Below, one piece after another: positions 1 to 7,021 of a stretch of DNA of 19,474 nt. The notes beneath the pieces are model-generated. The model ran no database searches. It had not been told where the DNA came from and was given only the letters and a program-made list of their open reading frames with translations. Positions within the stretch are counted from its first letter, which is position 1. The number at the start of each line of letters is the position of its first letter. Source of the stretch: CAZEQK01 sp964514395. GTDB lineage: Bacteria; Bacillota; Bacilli; Tepidibacillales; Tepidibacillaceae. The position numbers and the translations under genes were made by a program. The stretch lies in NCBI GenBank assembly GCA_964514395.1, contig CAZEQK010000051.1:1-19474 (forward strand). The letters run 5' to 3'.

Positions 1-154
1 AAAGTCTACTATTTCGATAATATTTTCTATATATCGACATCATTAATTTCTATTGTTTAATGGGTAAAAAATAATTTATCCCATTGTTCCAGTCATAAAT
101 CCACTGTCACCACTTGCACAAAAGCAATAACTCATAATCCTTCCATAATTAATG

Positions 155-186
155 TAAAAAGCCCTCCACCTATTGCCGAAGGGCTT
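155..186 (-). terminator. Rho-independent terminator of the sCache chemoreceptor gene
   Basis: On the minus strand AAGCCCT (186-180) pairs with AGGGCTT (165-159), leaving a 14-nt loop. A short T-run (TTTTT) follows. It lies 30 bp past the stop codon of the chemoreceptor gene, as expected for its transcription end. Bases 1-154 hold no gene I can support, only a Spo0A-box-like pair near the left edge. Confidence 0.75.
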
Positions 187-215
187 CTCATTTAAAAAGA
201 ATTTTAGAAACAAAA

Positions 216-2000
216 TTATATTTTAAACTCTAGAATCTTTTGATTTAATTTTTGTGCTAAATTTGCTTGATTATTTGAGATATTAGCAACTTCCTCGATT
301 GCTGCTGCAACTTCCTTTGTATTATTTGAAATATCTTGAGAGCTATTAGCTCCCTGTTGTGCTGAAACAGCGACACCCTCAATTGCCTGATTAATTTGTT
401 CAATGGATGCTGTAATATGCTCAGTATTTTCCGCAAATTCATTAAACAACTTACCGAATAGCTCAGAATCCTTTTGGTATTGTACGCCAGTATCTACTAG
501 CATCTTATAATCCTGCGTTATTTTTTCATCAATAAACTTTAATATTTCATTTGCATTATTAGATAAGTTTTGAAAACTTTGCTGTACTTGCTTCACTATG
601 TTTTGAATATCCGCAATAGTAGTAGAGGATTGTTCTGCTAATTGTCTCACCTCATCTGCTACCACTGCAAAACCCTTTCCATGCTCTCCTGCTCTAGCTG
701 CTTCAATAGCAGCGTTTAAGGATAGTAAATTTGTTTGCTCCGCGATATCAGAAATAATTTCTGCCATTCTACCGATTTCAGATACAATTTTTCCATCCTC
801 TATTGACTTAATAATACGTACCTGTTTATCTTCATACATTTTTTTTGTGAGATCACTTGATTGTTCAGCTTTTTCTTTAAAATTAAGTGCTCTTTTTTCA
901 ATTTCTTTGGCAATATTATTTCCTTCTTGCGCTTTTACTGATAGCTCTTTCGAAATAGAATTAACTCCTTGACCTGAAGCGCTCACTTCCTCAATAGAAG
1001 CACTAGTATCTTCCATACTTGCAGCTATTTCTATTGTTGATGAATTAATCGTTTGTGTCTGAGCAGTCACTTCTTCAACAGTACTAGACAATAACTGACT
1101 TCCTTCATCTACTTCCTGTGAGGTGGTCTTAATGTTTTCAACAAGATCTCGAATATTAATAATCATTCTATTAAACGATTCACCTAATCGCCCTAGCTCA
1201 TCCTTCGAATTTATGGTTATTGGTTCGACTAATAGATTTTTATCAGCTACTCTCTCCACTTTCTCCACAATATTAGAAATTTGCTTTCCTATGCTACTAC
1301 TAAATAAAAATACGATAATACCAAGAATTAGTAATAATATAAGGGTTATTATAACTTGAAAAATTTCATCATTTTTCATTTGACTTTTATATGTTGCTGA
1401 CTGTTGATCTACTAAGCTATCAATCTCATCTATGTAATTACCTGTACTGACGATATAATTCCATGGTTTAAATAATTTTGAATATGCCCTTTTTTTCGTT
1501 AATATTTTTGTTCCTACATCAGATGGCTTTTCCCACATATATTCAGTATAACCACCATCATCAGATTTTTTCGCAGCATTTATAATATTCTTTATTAAGT
1601 AAACACCATTTGGATCTTGAATATTCATTCTGTTTGTTCCCTCATTATCAGGAACAATAGGGTGTCCAACTAATACTCCATCTGTTCTATCCACCCAAAA
1701 ATACCCTGATTTGCTGTAGCGTAAGCTTTTTACTAGCTCTAAACCAAGCTTCTTTGCTTCATCTTCAGACATATTCCCATTTTTATATTGGTCATATGCG
1801 TATTGCATTAATCCTGTCGCTGTCTCAACTTCGCTTTTAATCATTTTATCGTAATCTTTTAATAGATTATCTTTATATGTTTGTAGCGAACTATTATTAT
1901 TTTTTACTGTAGAATATAAATTATAACCACCTAAAATACCAACTAGAATTAATGACACAATCACATAGAATGTAAGTAACCTGTATTTAATCTTTTTCAA
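216..2000 (-). CDS. Methyl-accepting chemotaxis protein, sCache_2 type
   Basis: Membrane chemoreceptor that senses a small extracellular ligand and signals through CheA/CheW. About 594 aa. A first TM segment lies at roughly residues 8-27. An extracytoplasmic single-Cache (sCache_2-like) region at 60-190 contains GYFWVDRTDG and the DPNGVYLIKNI stretch. A second TM is at 215-236, then a HAMP domain at about 238-292, then the long coiled-coil signalling domain with the conserved hairpin tip IAEQTNLLSLNAAIEAARAG. There is no CheR-binding C-terminal pentapeptide. I chose TTG at 2000: AGGGGG sits 6 nt before it, whereas the ATG at 2015 overlaps that ribosome binding site and has none of its own. 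Ligand unknown. It stands alone, with its own terminator. Its tail resembles that of the broken receptor at 3762-4836. Confidence 0.93.
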   Translation of the reverse strand: MKKIKYRLLTFYVIVSLILVGILGGYNLYSTVKNNNSSLQTYKDNLLKDYDKMIKSEVETATGLMQYAYDQYKNGNMSEDEAKKLGLELVKSLRYSKSGYFWVDRTDGVLVGHPIVPDNEGTNRMNIQDPNGVYLIKNIINAAKKSDDGGYTEYMWEKPSDVGTKILTKKRAYSKLFKPWNYIVSTGNYIDEIDSLVDQQSATYKSQMKNDEIFQVIITLILLLILGIIVFLFSSSIGKQISNIVEKVERVADKNLLVEPITINSKDELGRLGESFNRMIINIRDLVENIKTTSQEVDEGSQLLSSTVEEVTAQTQTINSSTIEIAASMEDTSASIEEVSASGQGVNSISKELSVKAQEGNNIAKEIEKRALNFKEKAEQSSDLTKKMYEDKQVRIIKSIEDGKIVSEIGRMAEIISDIAEQTNLLSLNAAIEAARAGEHGKGFAVVADEVRQLAEQSSTTIADIQNIVKQVQQSFQNLSNNANEILKFIDEKITQDYKMLVDTGVQYQKDSELFGKLFNEFAENTEHITASIEQINQAIEGVAVSAQQGANSSQDISNNTKEVAAAIEEVANISNNQANLAQKLNQKILEFKI

Positions 2001-2048
2001 AAAAATCCCCCTCATATGAACTATAATTATTATTAAGTATATATAATA

Positions 2049-2057
2049 TATATCGGA
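2049..2057 (-). promoter_or_regulatory. Possible sigma-D-type -10 element of the chemoreceptor gene
   Basis: The minus strand reads TCCGATAT about 50 bp upstream of the TTG start, 7 of 8 matches to the Bacillus sigma-D (motility/chemotaxis) -10 box GCCGATAT. No good TAAA -35 box lies 14-16 bp upstream, so the call rests on the -10 match and on the gene being a chemoreceptor. Confidence 0.3.
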
Positions 2058-2116
2058 AAAAAACTAAAAAAATAAAGGGTTTTCCGCCAAAAAATAATTA
2101 CAAATTATTTACTCAT

Positions 2117-2143
2117 AAAAAAAACTCCCCTTTTATGGGGAGT
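2117..2143 (-). terminator. Rho-independent terminator of the DUF5667-like gene
   Basis: On the minus strand ACTCCCC (2143-2137) and GGGGAGT (2130-2124) form a perfect 7-bp stem with a 6-nt loop. Seven to eight T residues follow directly. It lies 13 bp after the stop codon of the gene ending at 2156. Confidence 0.92.
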
Positions 2144-2155
2144 GAATAACACCAA

Positions 2156-3337
2156 TTAATCATCGTCTTCTTCGTCTTCATGCTCGTTCCTATCTTCGGA
2201 TTCCTTTTTCTCTTTCTTATGATGTCTTTTTAACTCTTCTTCATGCTTTTCTTCTTCATGCTTTTCTTTTTCCTGCTCTTTGTTCTCCTGTTGCTTCTCA
2301 AGTTCCTCTTTCGCTTTTTCTAGTTCTTCCTTTTGAAGTTCCTCAGCTTTTATTTTTTTATCATTCTCTTTTTGTTTTTCTAATTCTACTTTAGCTTTTT
2401 CAGCTTCTTTCTTTAATTCTTTTTGTTGTTTTTCTTTCGTTTGTTCCTCCTGGTTTTGTTTTTTGGATTGTTCTTCTTTGTCTTTTCCTTGTTTCAATGC
2501 ATCTACTTTTGCTGTATCTTTATCTGCATTTTTTTCTTGCTCTAATTTTGCCTTTAACTCTTCTTTATACTTCTCTGTTTCATTCTTTACTTGCTCCATT
2601 TGATTTTTATTTTCCTCTGCTTGCTGCAGCGTCTTTTGAGCCTCTTGAATAACTGTAGAATCACCAGATTCCTTAGCTTTCTTATATGCATCCTTTGCAG
2701 CTTCAAATTGTTTCTTAGAATTAGAAAAATTCTGTTTTGCTGCAACATACGCTTTCATCACTAAGGTCTTCTTCACTTCTTTTGTTATATTTTCCGCAAG
2801 ATTACTTGCAACATCCTTTGGTATTACCCCAGTAACCTTTACTACAACTTTATCTGCATTATTTTCAACAACCTCAATATTTTGGAGTATATTTGATACG
2901 TTCTGATCTTTTCCTATTGCTTGATCCACCTTTTCATTTGCCTTCTTTATTGTTTCGGTATATGCACTCATCACTTTTTCTACTAATTTTTTGTTATCCT
3001 TCTCTATCATGATTTGGGTTTCCGCAAGTCTCTCATTTGCAAATTCTACTAATAGCTGTGCCTTTCTGTCATCGGTAAACGTCAAAGTATAATGGACACT
3101 TTCAATTAGTTTTTCGAGGGGATAAAGGATAGAATCCGGAGTAATTCCTGCTGTTTCTTCTATTATTGCATTGGTGGTATCTCCAGTAGTGGCTGCATCA
3201 GTTGGTTGATCATTTTGACTGGTAGCTGTTTCATCTGTCTGATTCGTCGCATTTGTGCCACCGTCTTGAGCAAAAACTGTAATATTAAAAGTAAATGCCA
3301 CTGCAAGGCTTAGTAAAATGATAAAAGTCCTTTTCAT
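2156..3337 (-). CDS. Secreted DUF5667-like protein with highly charged coiled-coil tail
   Basis: About 393 aa, function unknown. MKRTFIILLSLAVAFTFNIT is a typical signal peptide, with likely cleavage after VFA. A Thr/Asn/Gln-rich linker follows. The region from about residue 63 (ITPDSILYPLEKLIESV, then TFTDDRKAQLLVEFANERL) matches the DUF5667 pattern seen in exported proteins of Gram-positives and archaea. From about 200 to the end it is almost entirely Lys/Glu/Gln heptad-like coiled coil, finishing in a His/Glu/Asp-rich tail (HEDEEDDD). No sortase motif or second TM is visible, so it is probably secreted or wall-associated. ATG at 3337 was chosen because AAGGAGG lies 5 nt upstream; a start at 3361 would swallow that ribosome binding site. 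Monocistronic, with its own terminator. Confidence 0.85.
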   Translation of the reverse strand: MKRTFIILLSLAVAFTFNITVFAQDGGTNATNQTDETATSQNDQPTDAATTGDTTNAIIEETAGITPDSILYPLEKLIESVHYTLTFTDDRKAQLLVEFANERLAETQIMIEKDNKKLVEKVMSAYTETIKKANEKVDQAIGKDQNVSNILQNIEVVENNADKVVVKVTGVIPKDVASNLAENITKEVKKTLVMKAYVAAKQNFSNSKKQFEAAKDAYKKAKESGDSTVIQEAQKTLQQAEENKNQMEQVKNETEKYKEELKAKLEQEKNADKDTAKVDALKQGKDKEEQSKKQNQEEQTKEKQQKELKKEAEKAKVELEKQKENDKKIKAEELQKEELEKAKEELEKQQENKEQEKEKHEEEKHEEELKRHHKKEKKESEDRNEHEDEEDDD

Positions 3338-3556
3338 AATTACCTCCTTCAATCGTCTCATATACTATATATTTACGTAAGAAGATTTTTTATTTTGGGG
3401 TTTTGGTAGAATATTTTCAGTGAATATTTTTTTATATTATTTTATAAAATTTTAATACATTTCAATCAAATTTGGAATACTATATTTAATTAAATCACTT
3501 TCACCAATTAAGAAACGCCAATAAAAATCTAAAGTCTGAGAAGAAGGAGTGTAAAT

Positions 3557-3700
3557 ATGCATTTTGATATAGCCAATTTAAAGGAACATCCAGAATTAAT
3601 AAAAGAGTTAACTGATCTTGAACAAAAATTCAATAAAATGCTTGATACAGATACCACAGCTATCGTAGCATATAGTACAGATGAAAAGGATGATAAGTGA
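3557..3700 (+). CDS. Small acidic protein of unknown function (47 aa)
   Basis: ATG at 3557 preceded by AGAAGGAGTG, a good ribosome binding site 7-9 nt upstream, and ended by TGA at 3698-3700. The product begins MHFDIANLKEHPELIKELTD, probably amphipathic helix, and ends in an acidic tail (STDEKDDK). It has no TM segment, signal peptide or cysteine. A hairpin terminator follows 17 bp after the stop, so the unit looks like a complete small gene on the opposite strand from its neighbours. Family not recognised. The ribosome binding site and terminator support it more than the sequence itself. Confidence 0.7.
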   Translation: MHFDIANLKEHPELIKELTDLEQKFNKMLDTDTTAIVAYSTDEKDDK

Positions 3701-3716
3701 TATTCTAAAATTTTAA

Positions 3717-3754
3717 AATAAGCAGAGGCAATCCATGTTTGCTCTCTGCTTATT
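3717..3754. terminator. Bidirectional terminator between the 47-aa gene and the broken chemoreceptor
   Basis: AATAAGCAGAG (3717-3727) and CTCTGCTTATT (3744-3754) are a perfect 11-bp inverted repeat around a 16-nt loop, with T-rich flanks on both strands. It can end the plus-strand small gene and the minus-strand chemoreceptor remnant. Confidence 0.85.
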
Positions 3755-3761
3755 TAATCAG

Positions 3762-4836
3762 TTATATCTTGAATTTATTAATTAATTTGTTTAACTTTTG
3801 AGCAAGCTCTGCTTGATTATTTGCTATTGCAGCTACTTCATCAATTACTGTTGCTACTTCTGATGTGTTGTTAGATATTTCTTGAGAGCTAGCTGCTTCA
3901 CCAAAGGCATTTTCTAATTGATTTACAGGCTTTGCAATCCATCTTGCTATAAAATAGGAAAAGAAGATACTTATCAATGCCCAATTAAAACTCCAATTAA
4001 AACATAATTACGAATAGGCTGTATATCTTGTAATAGCTCATCTACTTCTAGAGCACCCATTAGCTTCCAACCCATTTTTTATTTGTAACAAAGCTTAAAA
4101 ATTTATCTTTTCCTTCTAATTGGTACTCTGAAAAACCAGTATCATTAGCTTTCGCTTTATTCCAAAAGCTCAAATCTGTAATGCTTGTACCTAAAATCGC
4201 TTTGTCAGGGTGAGAAACAATCGTACCTTCATTGTCTGTTATAAATAGATACCCGTATTGCCAATCTTTATCTTTGATATTTTTTCTGATAAATCCTTTA
4301 AGCTAATATCAAAACCGATAACGCCAACTACTTCCTCGTTATTTATCACCGCTTTAGCAGTGGATATAATCATATCACCTGTTACGGAATCCTTATATTG
4401 TTTTGTCCATATGACCTTCCCTTTATTTTCAGTCGCTTTTTTGTACCAATCTCTACCGGTTGGGTCATAACCATCTGGTAATTCGACCTGCGGATAAATA
4501 TAGAAATTTTTATTGGCTGTCCCAAAATAGGAATACATAATAGATTCATCGTTTTTTTGTGCTACTTTTAACAATTTGTTAACATTAACCTTATTAAACA
4601 CATTACCAGTTTTTTTAAAGCTGGAGTGATCAGATAATAGTAATAACGATCTTCAGCACCACCTAAAAATTCATTTAACCAAGTATCTGCCATATCTACA
4701 TATTGCTCAGTCGTCGTATTTAATTTTTCTTTTAATATACTTTTTGATTTTTCATAAGAAGCATAGCCTAACAGCATCATTGGTAGAAGTATAGCTATCA
4801 ATAATATCACTAATAGCTATTTCTAATTTTGTTCAT
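3762..4836 (-). pseudogene. Degraded dCache_1 methyl-accepting chemotaxis protein
   Basis: Remnant of a second chemoreceptor. Reading across frames from ATG at 4836 gives MNKIRNS, then the TM segment LLVILLIAILLPMMLLGYAS, a dCache_1 ligand domain (motif PTGRDWYKKA; VVGVIGFDISL; SHPDKAILGT), a second TM and the first turns of HAMP (RWIAKPVNQLENA). The frame is broken by five single-base losses: near 4816 (C), in the A-run complementary to 4610-4616, the G-run at 4252-4254, the A-run at 4075-4080 and the G-run at 3980-3982. At about 3895-3905 HAMP jumps directly to the extreme C-terminus (SSQEISNNTSEV...FKI), so some 300 aa of signalling domain are missing. It cannot signal even if the frameshifts are artefacts. 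The tail resembles that of the intact receptor at 216-2000. Confidence 0.92.
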
Positions 4837-4981
4837 AAACCCCACACTATGAGATTTAGCATTAAGCATTAGACCCATTGCTTTGTGTCCTATCTTTTCA
4901 AATAGTTTGCCTTTATCTGTTCAACTTCACATTTTCATCACAATTAAAATTGTAAACGCTTTAATTTATTATGTCTATAGT

Positions 4982-5009
4982 TTCGACATTATATATCATC
5001 ATTTCGACA
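4982..5009 (-). promoter_or_regulatory. Tandem Spo0A-box-like sites upstream of the broken chemoreceptor
   Basis: On the minus strand TGTCGAA occurs at 5009-5003 and again at 4988-4982. Both match the 0A-box consensus TGNCGAA exactly, lie on the same strand and are 21 bp apart (two helical turns). A TATAAT hexamer lies between them, directly before the second box. They lie about 150 bp upstream of the receptor remnant and just downstream of the GGDEF-EAL gene. The remaining bases of 4837-5036 hold no gene. Confidence 0.45.
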
Positions 5010-5036
5010 ACTACGATAATTTAATGATGAATGAAC

Positions 5037-6671
5037 CTATTTTGATAAGAAAATTTGTTCTAAATTTTTAGCAGGGAGTGGATAACTAAATAGATACCCT
5101 TGCCCATAATCACAATGAAGCTCTTTTAAATAATTCAACTGTTCCACCGTCTCAATTCCTTCTGCTAGCACATCAAAATGTAGATTATGACCCAGCATTA
5201 TCATTGTATCAATTATACTTTTAGCATTTAAGGTTTCACTCACAAAGGATTTATCTATTTTTAAGCAATTAACAGGTAATTTATTTAAGTAATTTAATGA
5301 GGAATACCCTGTTCCAAAATCATCGATTGAAATATAGAAGCCTAGTTGACTCAACTCTTCAAGTACTTTTACCGCTTCATTCACGTCATTCATAAGTACA
5401 CTTTCCGTAATTTCAATTTCTAATAAATTAGGATTTATATTAGTCTCTTGCATGATTTCCTTTATAGTATCCACAAATTTAAGATTAAATTGACGGGCAG
5501 ATACATTAACTGATGTACGTAATGTTTTTAACCCCTTCTTTTGCCAATCGCTCATTTGAAAACAAACATGTCGTATAACCCATTCACCAATAGGAACAAT
5601 CAAATTAGTTTGTTCAGCAGTAGGTATAAATGACATAGGACTTAATAGTCCAAGTCGTGGATGCTGCCAGCGTATTAATGCCTCCATACCAATGATTTCG
5701 CTATTTTTAAGTTCGAATTTTGGCTGGTAGTAGATTACAAATTGATCATTATCAATAGCGCTATGAATTTCTTGCTCGAGCCGAGCATTATTAAAAAATA
5801 CAGTCTCTATTTCTTTACTATAATTCTGAATTTGATTTTTTCCTGAATTTTTTGCATGATACATTGCGATATCAGCATTGTTTACAAGTTGTTCAGGACT
5901 ATCTGTATGGTCAGGATAAGTACTAATTCCAATACTAACGGTAGTAAATATTGTTTGTCCTTTGATAATAAATGGTTCTGCAAGTAAATACCTAACCTTA
6001 TTAGCAATTTGAATAATATCCTTTGGCCTTATATTTTGGGTAGATAAAATAACAAATTCATCTCCACCTATTCTTGCGATATTATCTTCCGTTATTATGC
6101 TTCGTAATCGCTTCCCAACCTCTTGCAGCATTATATCTCCTACTTCATGGCCTAAGGTATCATTAATATTTTTAAAGTTATCTAAATCTATAAATATTAC
6201 TGAAGCTCTATCATTGCTATCTATGGATTTAAGTATATTTAATATATACCATCTATTATTTAACTGTGTTAGTGAATCTGTAATTACTATTGTTTCAAGC
6301 ATTTCGTTCTTCCTTATTAATCTATCTGCTAAAAAACCAACACCAATTGGAATAACAAGGTTAATAGCTGCTATCGCATAAATGATGAATAGCTCATCGG
6401 TCTGATGCACAATTCCTAAATAGTTTATTTCATACCATTGATCACCCAAAAATAAGAGAGTCGTAAAAAAAACACTAAATAATCCTCCCACTAATCCTAA
6501 ATAATAGGACCAAAAAAAGGTTGGAATCAGCAAGAAAAAAAATTCCATATGGTTTAGATTATTAACACTATATAGGTTATTTATCAAAAGTGGTAATGAA
6601 ATAAAAAAAATTGTAATAAAGAATATTATTTTTGGTATCTTTTTTATTTTGTTTAATATATTTCTGTTCAT
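5037..6671 (-). CDS. Membrane GGDEF-EAL cyclic-di-GMP turnover protein
   Basis: 544 aa with both a diguanylate cyclase and a c-di-GMP phosphodiesterase domain. Three hydrophobic segments occupy about 15-117, loosely like the DUF4118/KdpD membrane region. GGDEF domain about 125-285: TDSLTQLNNR, DLDNFKNIND, and an intact GGDEF at 202-206. The usual inhibitory RxxD site upstream reads ITED, so the Arg is absent. EAL domain about 295-540: EAL at 330-332, NVSARQF, EITES, IDDFGTGYSSL, LKIDKSFV, AEGIE and GQGYLFSYPLP are all present, so phosphodiesterase activity is likely. Net direction unknown. ATG at 6671 has AAGGAGC nine nt upstream. It probably tunes motility or biofilm, which fits the nearby chemoreceptors. 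No convincing terminator follows. Confidence 0.93.
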   Translation of the reverse strand: MNRNILNKIKKIPKIIFFITIFFISLPLLINNLYSVNNLNHMEFFFLLIPTFFWSYYLGLVGGLFSVFFTTLLFLGDQWYEINYLGIVHQTDELFIIYAIAAINLVIPIGVGFLADRLIRKNEMLETIVITDSLTQLNNRWYILNILKSIDSNDRASVIFIDLDNFKNINDTLGHEVGDIMLQEVGKRLRSIITEDNIARIGGDEFVILSTQNIRPKDIIQIANKVRYLLAEPFIIKGQTIFTTVSIGISTYPDHTDSPEQLVNNADIAMYHAKNSGKNQIQNYSKEIETVFFNNARLEQEIHSAIDNDQFVIYYQPKFELKNSEIIGMEALIRWQHPRLGLLSPMSFIPTAEQTNLIVPIGEWVIRHVCFQMSDWQKKGLKTLRTSVNVSARQFNLKFVDTIKEIMQETNINPNLLEIEITESVLMNDVNEAVKVLEELSQLGFYISIDDFGTGYSSLNYLNKLPVNCLKIDKSFVSETLNAKSIIDTMIMLGHNLHFDVLAEGIETVEQLNYLKELHCDYGQGYLFSYPLPAKNLEQIFLSK

Positions 6672-6770
6672 TTTTTAAATGCTCCTTATAATCTATAACC
6701 ATAAACAAAATAAACGGCATCATTTATACCTTAAATCTATAGTTTTACGTATTCGTATCAACATAAAAAA

Positions 6771-6826
6771 AAGACTCTTAGGGTCTATCTGAGAATAAAT
6801 CTTGGTATCACGTACTATAGTCCCTA
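6771..6826 (-). other. Possible structured leader upstream of the GGDEF-EAL gene
   Basis: The 350-bp gap 6672-7021 holds the upstream operon's terminator, an AT-rich stretch, and this element. On the minus strand TAGGGACTAT (6826-6817) can pair with ATAGACCCTA (6788-6779), 9 of 10 bp, across 28 nt. The 3' arm runs into GAGTCT and an 8-T tract; AGAC/GTCT within it can form a small competing hairpin. Such alternative pairing before a T-tract suggests a leader attenuator or a short terminated RNA. It does not match the c-di-GMP-I or -II riboswitch consensus as I know them. A further 6-bp inverted repeat, TACATT/AATGTA, is at 6880-6895. Confidence 0.3.
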
Positions 6827-6977
6827 GTCATTTGATTTTGATGTAATATTTTCATAAAAATATCATTATTTTACCTAATTACATTTTATAATGTATTACA
6901 AAAAAAAAATAAAGTCAACAAATATCGACAAATATTTACGTATTTAAACATATATTTACATATTCTTTTAAATAATA

Positions 6978-7016
6978 AAAATATAAAAGGCTCTCAATGA
7001 ATCATCGAGAACCTTT
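6978..7016 (-). terminator. Rho-independent terminator of the TetR/MFS/Rph-like operon
   Basis: On the minus strand AAAGGTTCTCGAT and its near-complement ATTGAGAGCCTTT form a stem of about 13 bp, including G-T pairs, followed by TTTTATATTTTT. It starts 6 bp after the stop codon of the gene ending at 7022. Confidence 0.9.
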
Positions 7017-7021
7017 ATAGT

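Noticed and set aside
4883..5071. Plus-strand ORF over the gap before the GGDEF-EAL gene
   Set aside because: No ribosome binding site, low-complexity AT-rich translation, overlaps the 3' end of the GGDEF-EAL gene and the 0A-box region.
6672..7021. c-di-GMP riboswitch upstream of the GGDEF-EAL gene
   Set aside because: No match to the conserved core of the known class I or II riboswitches; only a possible unrelated hairpin is present.
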